Source: Streptomyces griseiscabiei
GTDB lineage: Bacteria > Actinomycetota > Actinomycetes > Streptomycetales > Streptomycetaceae
DNA length: 64,000 nt
Direction: 5' to 3'
Assembly (NCBI RefSeq): GCF_020010925.1
Contig: NZ_JAGJBZ010000002.1
Location: 3,472,001 to 3,536,000 of the forward strand
Both the position numbers and the translations under genes were made by a program. Below are positions 46,228 through 55,843 of this stretch, piece after piece. Positions within the stretch are counted from its first letter, which is position 1, and each line of letters opens with the position of its first letter. The notes beneath the pieces were generated by a model. That model made no database searches and had not been told where the DNA came from. It was given only the letters and a program-made list of their open reading frames with translations.

Positions 46228-47370
46228 TCATGTCCGCGTGCAGGCCGTCCCGTTGAGGCTGAACCCGCCCGGCGCGGCGAAGGTGCCGCTGTAGGCGCCC
46301 TGGAAGCCGAACGACTGTTTGCCGCCGGGGGAGATGCTCGCGTTGTGGGCCAGGCCGCTCGCCGTCACCGATCCCGAGGACGGGGAGACGGAGGTGTTCC
46401 AGGCGCTGGTGACGCTCTGGCCGGACGGCAGGGTGAAGGCGAGGCTCCAGCCGTCGACGGGCGATGAACCGGTGTTGGTGACGGTGACGTTCGCGGTGAA
46501 GCCGCCCTGCCAGACGTTCGTGGTGTACGCGACCTCACAGGCGCTGCCGCCGCCCGGACCGCCGGGACCACCACCGCCGGTGTTCACGCTCGAAGAGAAG
46601 GAGTTCACGGTCAGCCCCGTCCCGTTCTGCCAGGGCTCGAAACCGGCCTGAACGCTCGTCAGGTACCAGTTGTTCTGCGCCAGTCCGCGCGCCACGGCCT
46701 GACGGACGAAGTCCATCACGTCGAAGCTCCAGCTGCCGATCGCCGACGGTGCCACGAAGGACAGCACGTCATTGGTGCCGTTGCCGCCCGACCACACCTG
46801 CCAGGAGCGCCCGCCCACGGAGGCCGTGCCGACCTGCGAGCCGATCGGCTGGATCGGGCCCACCTTGTTGAACCAGATCATGATCTCGGTCCGGTTGACA
46901 CCGTCGGTGCGGGGTGTCGGGTCGAGCCAGATGTCGTACGAGGCGTTGTAGACGGCATCGCCGACATAGCCGTACGAGATGCTGCTCGGCGCGCTGGAGA
47001 TGGTGGAGAGCTGCGCCGGGAGGCTGGTTCCGGGGGAGCAGTTGGTGTAGTGGCAGCCGTTGAACAGGGACGGGTAGGACTTCGGCGCGCCGTTGGTGGG
47101 GACGGAGCCGTCGGCCCGGGTGAGCCGGAAGCCGGTGTCGGTGGCGGTGACGCACTGGGGGGCGTCGGTGCCCCAGCGGTTGTTCTGGACGACGTAGCGC
47201 CCCTGGACGACGGTCGAGCCGAACTGTTCGCAGACGGTCGTGTCGGCCTGGGCGGGTGGCGTGGCGGCGAAGAGTGCCGCGACGGTGACGAGCGCGGTGA
47301 GGAGCGCGCCCAGCGCGCCCCGCAGGGAACGCCCACGGGGAGCACGCGGAGGGTACGGCGACGGTCGCAT
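46228..47370 (-). CDS. celB: Secreted GH12 endo-1,4-beta-glucanase with CBM2 cellulose-binding domain
   Basis: A 380-residue exported cellulase from ATG 47370 with AAAGAGG upstream. Residues 1-43 are a signal peptide (cleavage after AQA). The GH12 jelly-roll domain follows (CEQFGSTVVQGRYVVQNNRWG, NRTEIMIWFNKVG with one catalytic Glu, LTSVQAGFEPWQNGTGL with the other). A Gly/Pro linker (GGGGPGGPGGG) leads to a CBM2 of about 100 residues (CEVAYTTNVWQGGFTANVTVTN). Length and layout match Streptomyces CelB. A perfect CebR-type operator lies upstream, so it is probably induced by cellobiose. Confidence 0.93.
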   Translation of the reverse strand: MRPSPYPPRAPRGRSLRGALGALLTALVTVAALFAATPPAQADTTVCEQFGSTVVQGRYVVQNNRWGTDAPQCVTATDTGFRLTRADGSVPTNGAPKSYPSLFNGCHYTNCSPGTSLPAQLSTISSAPSSISYGYVGDAVYNASYDIWLDPTPRTDGVNRTEIMIWFNKVGPIQPIGSQVGTASVGGRSWQVWSGGNGTNDVLSFVAPSAIGSWSFDVMDFVRQAVARGLAQNNWYLTSVQAGFEPWQNGTGLTVNSFSSSVNTGGGGPGGPGGGSACEVAYTTNVWQGGFTANVTVTNTGSSPVDGWSLAFTLPSGQSVTSAWNTSVSPSSGSVTASGLAHNASISPGGKQSFGFQGAYSGTFAAPGGFSLNGTACTRT

Positions 47371-47438
47371 GGGGGCCTCTTTCGGAGGTACGGCCGGGAG
47401 GTGGGGGTGGTGCCGGGCGCTCCCCGCATCCCCCGCCT

Positions 47439-47452
47439 TGGGAGCGCTCCCA
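47439..47452. promoter_or_regulatory. CebR-type operator upstream of celB
   Basis: TGGGAGCGCTCCCA, a perfect 14-bp palindrome identical to the consensus bound by the LacI-family cellobiose repressor CebR in Streptomyces. It is 69 bp upstream of the celB start codon. Confidence 0.9.
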
Positions 47453-48269
47453 TTTCCGCTCTGCCCAGGACTGTAGAAGCGCGGCATCGCCCTGACAACC
47501 CTGTCGCGACGGTCCGGTTGCCCGCGCACCGGCCGCGGCGCACCGGCGGCGGCGCGCCGTGCGGAACGAGGCCGGAGAGTCGCCAACAGGGCTTCGTGCG
47601 CGCGGCTGTGCGCGCGACGCGGCCGTGCGCGCGACGCTGCCGGGCCGTTTTGGTCTGACGTACGAGCAGGCCGTCCGCCGCCTTCCCCGCCTGCCACACA
47701 CCACCGGCGGAGCCGACGGACTGATGCAGCTGGGCGGCCGTGGCGCCGTCGCACGTGGGTGTGCCGAAGATGTATCCGCCGGCGCACTCCGGATCGGCGG
47801 GTGTGGCGACCTCCAACGGCCGACTCCGTCTCCTCCCGGTGTGCGATCGAGGCCGGGTTCGAGGCGATCGCCTCGGCAGGTACGGGTTCGGCGCCCCCGC
47901 GCAGCCATGCCTCGGCGACTTCGGCCACCGCCCGCGCGCAAGCCGGTGACCGCCTCGGGCGGCAACCCGTACGGAACCTCGCGGCCCGCCGGCTTCCCCT
48001 CCACGGCCCCCGACGACGCACGCTCGACCGTGCCCACCTACAGGGAGGGGCGACCGGCGCGGTTCGCGACGCCGCTCGCGGCGGGGAGCGCACCCGGGTC
48101 CGCCGCCCGACAGAGAACGCGGTCCGCGTCCCCGTGGACCGGACGGCGCCGCCGGACACCTCGCGCACCGACCACCGGCTTCCGGGCGCCGCCTCCCCCA
48201 TGGCAGGATCCCAGGACCGCACACCAGGCCCAGACGTCCGGCACGTCGGGCCACACCGGAGGACCCGTC
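47453..48269. other. Long intergenic region, possible decayed gene fragment
   Basis: About 800 bp between divergent celB and the MBL-fold gene. Most frames are arginine-rich shadows. One minus-strand stretch at about 47640-47820 reads more like protein (ATPADPECAGGYIFGTPTC, HQSVGSAGGVWQAGKAADGL) and may be the remnant of a lost gene; no family was recognised. Confidence 0.35.
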
Positions 48270-48833
48270 ATGACCGCCACGTTCCACGTCCTGACCACCG
48301 GCTACGCGGACACGCGGGTGGCGGGGACCGTCACCCTGCTCCTCGACGGGGCGACCGTCGCGGTCGTCGATCCCGGGATGGTCGCCGACCGCCGACTCAT
48401 CCTGGACCCGCTCGTGGACCACGGGCTGACCCCCGAGGACATCACCGACGTGGTCTTCAGCCACCACCACCCGGACCACACCCTGAACGCGGCCCTGTTC
48501 CCCGAGGCCCGCTTCCACGACCACATGGCCGTCTACCGCGACGACATCTGGGAGGACCGGGACGCCGACGGCCACCGGCTCTCCCCGTCGATCACGCTGA
48601 TGACCACCCCCGGCCACACCGCCGAGGACGTCAGCACCCTCGTGACGACGGCGGAGGGGCTGGTGGTCCTGACCCACCTGTGGTGGACCGCGGAGGGGCC
48701 GGCGGACGACCCCTTCGCCCCCGACCGGGAGCAGCTCCGGGCGGCCCGGGAGAAGGTCCTGGCCCTGGACCCGGTCCTGATCGTCCCCGGCCACGGCGCC
48801 CCCTTCGCGCCCTCGGCCTCGACTCCGCTCTAG
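48270..48833 (+). CDS. MBL-fold metallo-hydrolase (MBLAC1-like)
   Basis: A 187-residue cytoplasmic protein from ATG 48270 with a GGAGG site. It has the dinuclear-metal motif FSHHHPDHT, then TPGHTAEDVS with the next His, an LTHLWW region and the final PGHGAPF His. Its small size and order match metallo-beta-lactamase-domain-containing protein 1 types. The substrate is unknown (thioesters, nucleic acids and others occur in the fold). Its TAG stop is part of the CTAG target site of the adjacent MITE-like element, so the insertion may have changed the original C-terminus. Confidence 0.88.
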   Translation: MTATFHVLTTGYADTRVAGTVTLLLDGATVAVVDPGMVADRRLILDPLVDHGLTPEDITDVVFSHHHPDHTLNAALFPEARFHDHMAVYRDDIWEDRDADGHRLSPSITLMTTPGHTAEDVSTLVTTAEGLVVLTHLWWTAEGPADDPFAPDREQLRAAREKVLALDPVLIVPGHGAPFAPSASTPL

Positions 48834-48993
48834 GGCCCTTCTGACGGATCTCCGCGGCGTCGCGACGCCCGGCACGCACCCTCGCCGCAGGCGCGAAGGG
48901 CCAGGTGGCTCCGCCACAAGACCCTCCACGCCGCACGCCGAGCGCACGCACCGAACGCCGCTCCTTCTCCCACGGAGATCCACCAGAAGGGCC
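48834..48993. mobile_element. MITE-like element, 160 bp, with 21-bp terminal inverted repeats and CTAG target duplication
   Basis: The left end GGCCCTTCTGACGGATCTCC (48834 onwards) is repeated inverted at the right end (down from 48993) with only two mismatches in 21 bp. Both ends are flanked by CTAG (48830-48833 and 48994-48997), fitting a 4-bp target duplication of the YTAR type used by IS5-like transposases. No transposase is encoded. A further hairpin GTGGCTCCGCCAC lies inside. It abuts the MBL-fold gene and supplies its stop codon context. Confidence 0.8.
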
Positions 48994-49134
48994 CTAGGAC
49001 CCGGCCGAGGACGCGCGGGCCCAGGGAGCCGGTTGAGCGGGTGGTGCCGTGGCGGGATGCTGGAGGCAGCGCCCGTGCGGGGTGACCCGTCGCCCGTGCC
49101 CGGGCGACGCAGGGGACGAGGTCGGTAGACGCCC

Positions 49135-51600
49135 ATGTACAACGAACCCGACACCACCACAGCGGCACCCGAGGACTTCGCGGTCGTCATCGACGCCCGC
49201 GGGGCCGTCATGGTGTGGAGCGCGGGAGCGGCACGGCTCCTCGGGCTCGGCCCCGACGACGTGGTGGGCAGGCCCGCCTCCGGTCTGCTCGGCGGAACGC
49301 TGCCGTTCGCGACGCGGCGCCACCTGGCCGCAGGCGAGCAGTGGACGAGTGATCTGGTGCTGCGCAAGCGCGACGGTGACCGCGTCACCGTGCGGCTGCG
49401 GGGCACTCCGCTGGCGGACGCGGACGCCGGCACGTACTGGGTCGTCACTCCGGTGGGGGTGAGCTATCCCGCCGGTCCGACGGAGGCGGAGTCGGCGGAG
49501 CTGTGGGACCTCACGCTGGCGCAGCTCCCGCTGCCCGTGGCCATCTATGACAGCGAGGCGCGGTTCGTCACCTGCAACGAGGTCATGACCAAGGCGATGG
49601 GGCTGAGACGGGACGAGATGCGGGGGCGGACCCTGTGGGAGATCTACCCCGCACCGCCCCTGGACGAGATCGACCGCCTCCAGCACCAGGTGGTGCGCAC
49701 CGGCGAGATGGTCTTCCGCGAGGAGCAGCCGTTCCGCGCCTCCGGCGAGGTCCGCGACCACGCGTGGTCGGTGTTCCTCTCCCCGCTGAAGAACCGCGAG
49801 GGCACGGTGCTGGGCGTCTCCGCGCTGGTCATCGACATCACCGAGCAGTACTGGGCCCGGCGTCGCCTCGCCGTGCTCAACGACGCCGGCGCGCGCATCG
49901 GCAGCACCCTCGACGTCACCCGCACGGCCGAGGAACTGGCCGAGGTCGCGGTGACGGGGTTCGCCGACTTCGCCACCGTCGACCTGCTGGAATCCGTCGT
50001 CCAGGGGCACGAGCCGCAACCGGTGCCGCCCGACACACCGGTCGTCTGCCGACGCACCGCGCAACGGTCGGTGCTCACGGGATGCCCCGAATCCGTGGTG
50101 CCCCCGGGCGGCACCGACGTCTACCCGCCCGGCTCACCCCCGGCCCTGACCCTGATCACAGGCCGGGCGAACCACTACGGCATGGGCGACGCGTCGCTGC
50201 GCGCGTGGGTGGCGGCCTCCCCGGCCCGCGCGGCGAGCATCCGCCGCTTCAAGATCCACACGGTGCTGATGGTCCCGCTGCGCGCGCGGGGCGTCACGCT
50301 CGGCGTCATGCACCTCATGCGGCACCGGACCCCGGACGCCTTCGGCCCGGACGACCTGATCCTCGCGGAGGAGATCGCCGCCAGGGCCGCGGTGAGCATC
50401 GACAACGCCCGCCGCTACACCCGTGAGCGCCGCACCGCGCTCACGCTGCAACGCAGTCTGCTGCCCGAACGACTGCCCGATGTGGCGGCCGTTGACCTGG
50501 CCTACCGCTATCTGCCCGCCGGGCCCGGCGACGAGATCGGCGGGGACTGGTTCGACGTCATCGCGCTGTCGGGGGGACGGGTCGCGCTGGCCGTGGGCGA
50601 CGTGGTGGGCCACGGGGTGCGCGCCTCGGCCACCATGGGCCGTCTCCGCTCCGCGGTACGGACCCTCGCCGACGCCGACTTCGCGCCCGACGAGCTGCTC
50701 ACCCGGCTGGACGATCTGGTCGTCCGGCTCGACCGGGAGGAGGGCCCGGACGCGCGACGACAGGCGGAGGAGGCGTCCGGGGAGGTCGGGGCCACCTGCC
50801 TCTACGCCGTCTACGACCCCGTCGCCGGCCGGTGCGACCTGGCCCGGGCGGGACACCCGCCGCCCCTGCTGATGGACCCCGACGGCACCGTGCGCGTGCT
50901 GGACCTGCCGGCCGGCCCGCCCCTCGGCCTCGGCGGACTGCCCTTCGAGGCGGCCCGGATCGACATGGCCGAGGGCAGCGTGCTCGCCCTCTACACCGAC
51001 GGTCTGATCGAGGCCCCGGACCGTGACATCGACGTCGGGCTCGACCTGCTGGGTGAGGCCCTGCGCCACCCCACCGCCGGTCTGGAGGAGACCTGCGAGG
51101 AGGTGATGCGCAAGGTACGGCCCGACCCGCCGGCCGACGACATCGTCCTGCTCCTGGCCCGCACCTCCGTGCTCGGCGCCGACCGGGTACGCAGCTGGCC
51201 GGTCCCCGCCGATCCCGCCGCCGTCGCCGGAGCCCGCCGCGGGGCGAGCGAACAGCTGGCCGCCTGGGGGCTGAGCGAGCTGGAGTTCGCCACCGAGCTG
51301 ATCGTCAGCGAACTGGTCACCAACGCCATCCGCTACGGCACCCCGCCCATCCAGCTGCGCCTGGTCCGGGCCGACGCGCTCATCTGCGAGGTCTCCGACG
51401 GCAGCGCCGCCGCCCCGCATCTGCGGCGGGCCCGCACCTTCGACGAGGGCGGACGCGGACTGCTCCTCGTGGCGCAGGTGGCCGAGCGCTGGGGCAGCCG
51501 CCACACCTCGGTCGGCAAGACGATCTGGGCCGAGCAGTCCCTGCCGGCCGGCGCCCCGGCAGCCGAACCGGTCACCGTGCCGCCCGGCCCGCTCGTGTAG
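49135..51600 (+). CDS. PAS-PAS-GAF-SpoIIE phosphatase-HATPase regulator
   Basis: An 821-residue cytoplasmic protein of the partner-switching type. Residues 15-115 and 120-240 are PAS domains (AVVIDARGAVMVWSAGAARLLGL; LPLPVAIYDSEARFVTCNEV), 250-425 a GAF domain, 440-655 a PP2C/SpoIIE phosphatase (PAGPGDEIGGDWFDVIAL, GDVVGHGVRASATMGRLR, LYTDGLIE, DDIVLLLA) and 670-800 an RsbW-like kinase domain (FATELIVSELVTNAIRYGTP, GRGLLLVAQVAERWG). Both activities in one protein let it set the phosphorylation of anti-sigma-factor antagonists in response to a sensed signal. No sigma factor or antagonist gene is adjacent. Confidence 0.93.
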   Translation: MYNEPDTTTAAPEDFAVVIDARGAVMVWSAGAARLLGLGPDDVVGRPASGLLGGTLPFATRRHLAAGEQWTSDLVLRKRDGDRVTVRLRGTPLADADAGTYWVVTPVGVSYPAGPTEAESAELWDLTLAQLPLPVAIYDSEARFVTCNEVMTKAMGLRRDEMRGRTLWEIYPAPPLDEIDRLQHQVVRTGEMVFREEQPFRASGEVRDHAWSVFLSPLKNREGTVLGVSALVIDITEQYWARRRLAVLNDAGARIGSTLDVTRTAEELAEVAVTGFADFATVDLLESVVQGHEPQPVPPDTPVVCRRTAQRSVLTGCPESVVPPGGTDVYPPGSPPALTLITGRANHYGMGDASLRAWVAASPARAASIRRFKIHTVLMVPLRARGVTLGVMHLMRHRTPDAFGPDDLILAEEIAARAAVSIDNARRYTRERRTALTLQRSLLPERLPDVAAVDLAYRYLPAGPGDEIGGDWFDVIALSGGRVALAVGDVVGHGVRASATMGRLRSAVRTLADADFAPDELLTRLDDLVVRLDREEGPDARRQAEEASGEVGATCLYAVYDPVAGRCDLARAGHPPPLLMDPDGTVRVLDLPAGPPLGLGGLPFEAARIDMAEGSVLALYTDGLIEAPDRDIDVGLDLLGEALRHPTAGLEETCEEVMRKVRPDPPADDIVLLLARTSVLGADRVRSWPVPADPAAVAGARRGASEQLAAWGLSELEFATELIVSELVTNAIRYGTPPIQLRLVRADALICEVSDGSAAAPHLRRARTFDEGGRGLLLVAQVAERWGSRHTSVGKTIWAEQSLPAGAPAAEPVTVPPGPLV

Positions 51601-51632
51601 AGGCCCCCTGCCCCGCGGCCCGGTTTCGCGGG

Positions 51633-52403
51633 TCAGGCGGAGGCCAGCCGCCGGAGCACGGCGGCGGAGACGGGCGCGGGGAGGGCGCGCAGGGTGCGGA
51701 CCAGCGCGGCCGTCGGCCAGGGGAAGTACGCCTGGGCCGGTTCGCGTTCCAGGGCGCGGACGACGTACCGGGCCGCCCGCTCCTGGCTGATCTGGAAGGG
51801 CTTCGGCAGCCCGTCGCCGCTGACGCGCTCCGTGGCGACGAACCCCGGGTGGATCGAGGTGAACCGGATGCCGTGGGGCGCCAGTTCGACGCGCGCCGCG
51901 TCGATCAGCGTGCGCGCGGCGGCCTTCGCCGCCGAGTACGGACCCTGGCGGGGTAGGCCCATCAGCCCCGCGAGGGAGTTGGTGTGGGCGATCAGACCGC
52001 CGTCCGCCTGGGAACTCATCCGGTCGATCAGCGGGACGAGGTAGTTGACCACCGTGTCGTAGTTCAGCGCCATGATCCGGGCGACGTCCGCCACGCTCAC
52101 CCGGTCCATCGCCATGTCCGGGCCCTGGCCCGCGTTGAGCAGCGCCACGTCGATCGTCCCGTACTCCGCGACGCCGGCCGCGACCACCTCGGCCGCGGCC
52201 CGGGGGTCGAGGGCGTCGGCGACGAGGTCCAGGCAGGCACTGCCCGCCGACCGCACCTCCTGCGCGACGCGGGCCAGTTCGGGGGCGCGTCGCGCCGTGA
52301 GGACGAGGCGGTTGCCGTCGGCGGCGAGTTGCCGTGCCACCTGCGCGCCGATGCCCGAAGAGGCGCCGACGATCAGGACCGTGCGGTCGGTGACGCGTGC
52401 CAT
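51633..52403 (-). CDS. Short-chain dehydrogenase/reductase
   Basis: A 256-residue SDR from ATG 52403 with an AAGGAGG site. It has the classic NAD(P)-binding GASSGIGAQ, the NAG-type LLNAGQ, the catalytic Ser region (TNSLAGLMG) and YSAAKAA. An Arg pair after the second strand (LTARRAPEL) favours NADP(H). The C-terminal extension (PWPTAALVRTLRALPAP) resembles membrane-associated SDRs active on lipids or steroids. It diverges from the P450 gene, and the shared 216 bp contains palindromes, so co-regulation in fatty acid or lipid oxidation is possible. Confidence 0.9.
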   Translation of the reverse strand: MARVTDRTVLIVGASSGIGAQVARQLAADGNRLVLTARRAPELARVAQEVRSAGSACLDLVADALDPRAAAEVVAAGVAEYGTIDVALLNAGQGPDMAMDRVSVADVARIMALNYDTVVNYLVPLIDRMSSQADGGLIAHTNSLAGLMGLPRQGPYSAAKAAARTLIDAARVELAPHGIRFTSIHPGFVATERVSGDGLPKPFQISQERAARYVVRALEREPAQAYFPWPTAALVRTLRALPAPVSAAVLRRLASA

Positions 52404-52520
52404 GGTCCTCCTTCGCTCCGAGCCGGAACGCTCACCGGCAGTCCGTGCCGGTCACCCTACGGGGGCCGCAACTCCCGCTCGTCCCCAGGACGTTCCCCCT
52501 CCCGCCCCGGTTCCATCATT

Positions 52521-52580
52521 CGACTGTGTCACCCAACACAATCGACCGACATTGTCACTCGACAATGTCAGTCGTATGGT
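52521..52580 (+). promoter_or_regulatory. Tandem palindromes and -10 element of the P450 promoter
   Basis: CGACTGTGT and ACACAATCG form one imperfect inverted repeat (about 52521-52544). GACATTGTC-ACTC-GACAATGTC is a perfect 22-bp one (52548-52569). TATGGT (52575-52580) fits a -10 element directly after it, so a bound TetR dimer would block RNA polymerase. The stretch TCAGTCGTATGGTGG recurs with one change in front of the tetR gene at 57962. Confidence 0.75.
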
Positions 52581-52619
52581 GGTGCCCGGCGACAGCCAGT
52601 GCGGATGAAAGGCAAGCCC

Positions 52620-55600
52620 ATGACTCACGCGACCGAACGCGGAACCGAACCGATCCCCGAGCGTCCCGCCCTCCCTCTGGTCGGCCACGCGTTCGACATA
52701 CCCGGTGGTGCCGACGGCCTGCTCCATGTGATGAAGGAGGCCAGGGAACTCGGTCCGCTGTTCAAGGTGCGGGTCTTCGGCAACGAGATCAACATCGCCT
52801 CCGGCCTCGACCTCGTCACCGAGCTGGCGGACGAGAGCCGCTTCCGCAAGAACGTGCACGCCGACCTCGTGCTGCTGCGGGAGATCGGTGGCGACGGACT
52901 GTTCACCGCCTTCAACGACGAGCCCAACTGGCGCAAGGCGCACGACGTCCTCATGCCGGCCTTCTCCCTCGGCGCGATGCGTGGCTATCACGCGACGATG
53001 CTCGAGGTGGCGCGTGAACTGATCGGGAAGTGGGACGGGGCGGCCGGGACGGAGCCGGTGGACGTCGCCGACGACATGACCCGGCTGACCTTCGACACGA
53101 TCGGACTGTGCGGCTTCGGCTACGACTTCGAGTCGTTCGGCCGCCAGGAACCGCACCCCTTCGTGACCGCGCTGTCGCGCGCGCTCGGCTTCGCCCAGGC
53201 GAAGGGCGAGTCCATCCCCGGCCTGGACCTCTTCAAGTGGAAGCAGGCCGAACAGTTCCGGACCGACGTGGCCGAGATGCGGGACCTCGTCGACGACGTG
53301 ATCCGGGAGCGCAGGGCCACCGGCGACACCGGCACCGACGACCTGCTCGGGCGCATGCTGCACACCCGCGACCAGATCACCGGCGAACCGCTGGACGACG
53401 TCAACATCCGTCACCAGGCGATCACGTTCCTCGTCGCCGGGCACGAGACCACCAGCGGGGCCCTGTCGTTCGCCCTGTACTACCTCACCAAGCACCCCGA
53501 GGTCCTCGCCCGCGCCCAGGCCGAGGTCGACGCCCTCTGGGGCGACACGGACACCCCCGACCCCGACTACGGGGACATCGGGAAACTGACGTACATCCGG
53601 CAGGTGCTCAACGAGAGTCTGCGGCTCTGGCCGACCGCCCCCGCCTACGCCGTGGAGCCCGTGGAGGACACCGTCATCGGCGACAGGTACGCCGTGCGCC
53701 GGGGCGAGACGATCCAGGTGCTCATCCCGCAGCTGCACCGGGACCCCGCCTGGGGCGAGAACGTCGAGCTGTTCGACCCCGACCGGTTCCTGCCCGAGCG
53801 GGAGCTGGAGCGGCCGGTCCACCTGTTCAAGCCGTTCGGCAGCGGCGAACGCGCCTGCATCGGCCGCCAGTTCGCGCTCCACGAGGCCACGCTCGTCCTC
53901 GCGCTGGTGATCCACCGCTACCGCCTGATCGACCACACCGACTACCGGCTGAAGATCAAGCAGTCGCTCACGATCAAGCCCGACGCGTTCACCCTGCGCC
54001 TGGCCCGGCGGACCGGCGGGGAGCGCCGGCTGCCGCCCGTCACCTCGGGCCGGGCTCCGGCGGAGGAGGCCCGGCCCGTGGTCCGCAGGGCCGCCGGAAC
54101 CACCCTGACCCTGCTGCACGGCTCCAACCTCGGCACCTGCGCCGGCATCGCGCGTGAACTCGCCCAGGACGGCGAACAGCACGGCTTCGCCCCGGCCGTC
54201 GCCTCCCTGGACAGCGTCGCCGGCCGCCTCCGCGCCGACGACGGGCCGGTGGTGATCGTCGCCGCCTCCTACAACGGCAGGCCCACCGACGACGCCACGC
54301 GGTTCATGGAGTGGCTCGACCGACTGGCACCGGGCTCGCTCGACGGCCTCCGGTACGCCGTGCTCGGCGTCGGCGACCGCAACTGGGCCGCCACCTACCA
54401 GCGCGTGCCGACCCTCATCGACGAACGGCTGAGCGCGGCCGGCGCCACCGCACTGCTGGAGCGCGGCGCCGCGGACGCCTCCGGCGACTTCGCCGGCACG
54501 GTGGACCGCTGGACCGGCGAGCTGTGGACCACACTCCTCGACCACCACGGAACCGCCCAGGAGGCGCCGGCGGCGCAGCCGGACACCGAGGCGGAGGGCG
54601 GCCTGTACGTACTGGAGGACACCACCGACTCGGTCACCGGCGGCCTCGCGGCACGGCACGGCGTCCAGCCCATGGAGGTCCTCGACGCCCGCGAACTGGT
54701 CGACATGTCCCACGGTCTGGGCCGCTCCAAGCGCTTCCTCAGGCTGCGGCTGCCCGAGGGGATCACCTACCGCACCGGCGACCACCTGGCCGTCCTCCCG
54801 CGCAACCCGGACCACCTCGTCCAGCGGGTCACGGACCGGTTCGGCCTCGACCCGGACCGCACCGTCCGGCTGCGCGCCCGCCGGCGCGGCCGCAACACCC
54901 TCCCCGTCGACCGCCCGCTCACCGTCCGCCGGCTGCTCACCGACTTCGTGGAACTCCAGGACCCCGCCACGCAAGGGCAGATCGCCGTGCTCGCCGAGCA
55001 CACCGCCTGCCCGCCGGAGAAGCGTCCCCTGACGGAACTCGCCGCGGCGGACCCGGACAGCTTCCGCGAGCGGGTGACCGCCGCCGGACACAGCGTCCTG
55101 GACCTGCTGGAGCGCCACCGCGCCTGTGAGCTGCCGTTCGAGCGCTTCCTCGAACTGCTCCCCGTACTGCGCCCCCGCCACTACTCGATCTCCTCGTCCG
55201 CCGAGGCGGCACCCGGCGAGGTCGATCTGATGGTGTCGCTCCTCGCCGCTCCCCACCGGGCAGGCGAGGGCATGTTCCACGGCATCGGCTCGCACTTCCT
55301 GCAGACCGTGCGGCCTGGCGACACCCTGCAGGCGCGGGTCCTGCCGTGCAGCGAGACGTTCCGTCTGCCCGAGGACACCTCCGCCCCCGTGATCCTGGTG
55401 AGCGCGGGAACCGGGCTCGCGCCCTTCCGGGGTGCCGTCCTCGACCGCCGTCACACGGGCTCCACCGGGACGCTGCTGTGCTACTTCGGCTGCGACCACC
55501 CGGATGTCGACTACCTGCACCGCGCGGAGTTCGAGGCGGCCGAGGCCGCCGGAGCCGTCAGCATGCGGCCCACCTTCTCCTGCGTGCCTGAGGACGGGGT

Positions 55601-55832
55601 CCGCTTCGTGCAGGACCGGATCAGGAAGGAGGGCGCCGAGGTCTGGGCGGTGCTGGAAGCGGGCGGACGCGTCCACGTCTGCGGCGACGGCCGTCGTATG
55701 GCCCCGGCGGTGCGCGAGGCGTTCAGGGCCCTCTACCGCGAGAACACCGGCGCCGACGACACCGAGGCCGCCGCATGGCTGGACGCCCTGACCGAGTCCG
55801 GCCACTACGTCGAGGACGTCTGGGCCGGCTGA
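52620..55832 (+). CDS. Self-sufficient CYP102-type cytochrome P450/NADPH reductase (P450 BM3-like)
   Basis: A 1070-residue natural fusion from ATG 52620 with AAAGG upstream. Residues 1-465 are a P450: AGHETT oxygen-activation helix at 273-278, ESLR (ExxR), and heme loop FGSGERACIG with Cys413. Residues about 495-640 are the FMN flavodoxin (LHGSNLGTCAGIARELA, AASYNGRPTDD), then FAD (RHYSISSSAEA, MFHGIGSHFL) and NADPH (VILVSAGTGLAPFRG, CYFGCDHP, VHVCGDGRRM) lobes, ending EDVWAG as in BM3. CYP102 enzymes hydroxylate medium- to long-chain fatty acids at subterminal positions with NADPH. Palindromic operators precede it. Confidence 0.96.
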   Translation: MTHATERGTEPIPERPALPLVGHAFDIPGGADGLLHVMKEARELGPLFKVRVFGNEINIASGLDLVTELADESRFRKNVHADLVLLREIGGDGLFTAFNDEPNWRKAHDVLMPAFSLGAMRGYHATMLEVARELIGKWDGAAGTEPVDVADDMTRLTFDTIGLCGFGYDFESFGRQEPHPFVTALSRALGFAQAKGESIPGLDLFKWKQAEQFRTDVAEMRDLVDDVIRERRATGDTGTDDLLGRMLHTRDQITGEPLDDVNIRHQAITFLVAGHETTSGALSFALYYLTKHPEVLARAQAEVDALWGDTDTPDPDYGDIGKLTYIRQVLNESLRLWPTAPAYAVEPVEDTVIGDRYAVRRGETIQVLIPQLHRDPAWGENVELFDPDRFLPERELERPVHLFKPFGSGERACIGRQFALHEATLVLALVIHRYRLIDHTDYRLKIKQSLTIKPDAFTLRLARRTGGERRLPPVTSGRAPAEEARPVVRRAAGTTLTLLHGSNLGTCAGIARELAQDGEQHGFAPAVASLDSVAGRLRADDGPVVIVAASYNGRPTDDATRFMEWLDRLAPGSLDGLRYAVLGVGDRNWAATYQRVPTLIDERLSAAGATALLERGAADASGDFAGTVDRWTGELWTTLLDHHGTAQEAPAAQPDTEAEGGLYVLEDTTDSVTGGLAARHGVQPMEVLDARELVDMSHGLGRSKRFLRLRLPEGITYRTGDHLAVLPRNPDHLVQRVTDRFGLDPDRTVRLRARRRGRNTLPVDRPLTVRRLLTDFVELQDPATQGQIAVLAEHTACPPEKRPLTELAAADPDSFRERVTAAGHSVLDLLERHRACELPFERFLELLPVLRPRHYSISSSAEAAPGEVDLMVSLLAAPHRAGEGMFHGIGSHFLQTVRPGDTLQARVLPCSETFRLPEDTSAPVILVSAGTGLAPFRGAVLDRRHTGSTGTLLCYFGCDHPDVDYLHRAEFEAAEAAGAVSMRPTFSCVPEDGVRFVQDRIRKEGAEVWAVLEAGGRVHVCGDGRRMAPAVREAFRALYRENTGADDTEAAAWLDALTESGHYVEDVWAG

Positions 55833-55843
55833 CCGACCACGGC

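Noticed and set aside
46878..49448. 856-residue open frame on the minus strand across celB, the gap and the MBL gene
   Set aside because: It overlaps well-supported genes on both strands, is rich in Arg, Pro and Ala as expected for antisense frames in GC-rich DNA, and shows no family motif over most of its length.
51612..51632. Terminator after the SpoIIE-type gene
   Set aside because: Only a 6-bp CCCGCG/CGCGGG stem with a 9-nt loop is present, which is too weak to list as a feature in this base composition.
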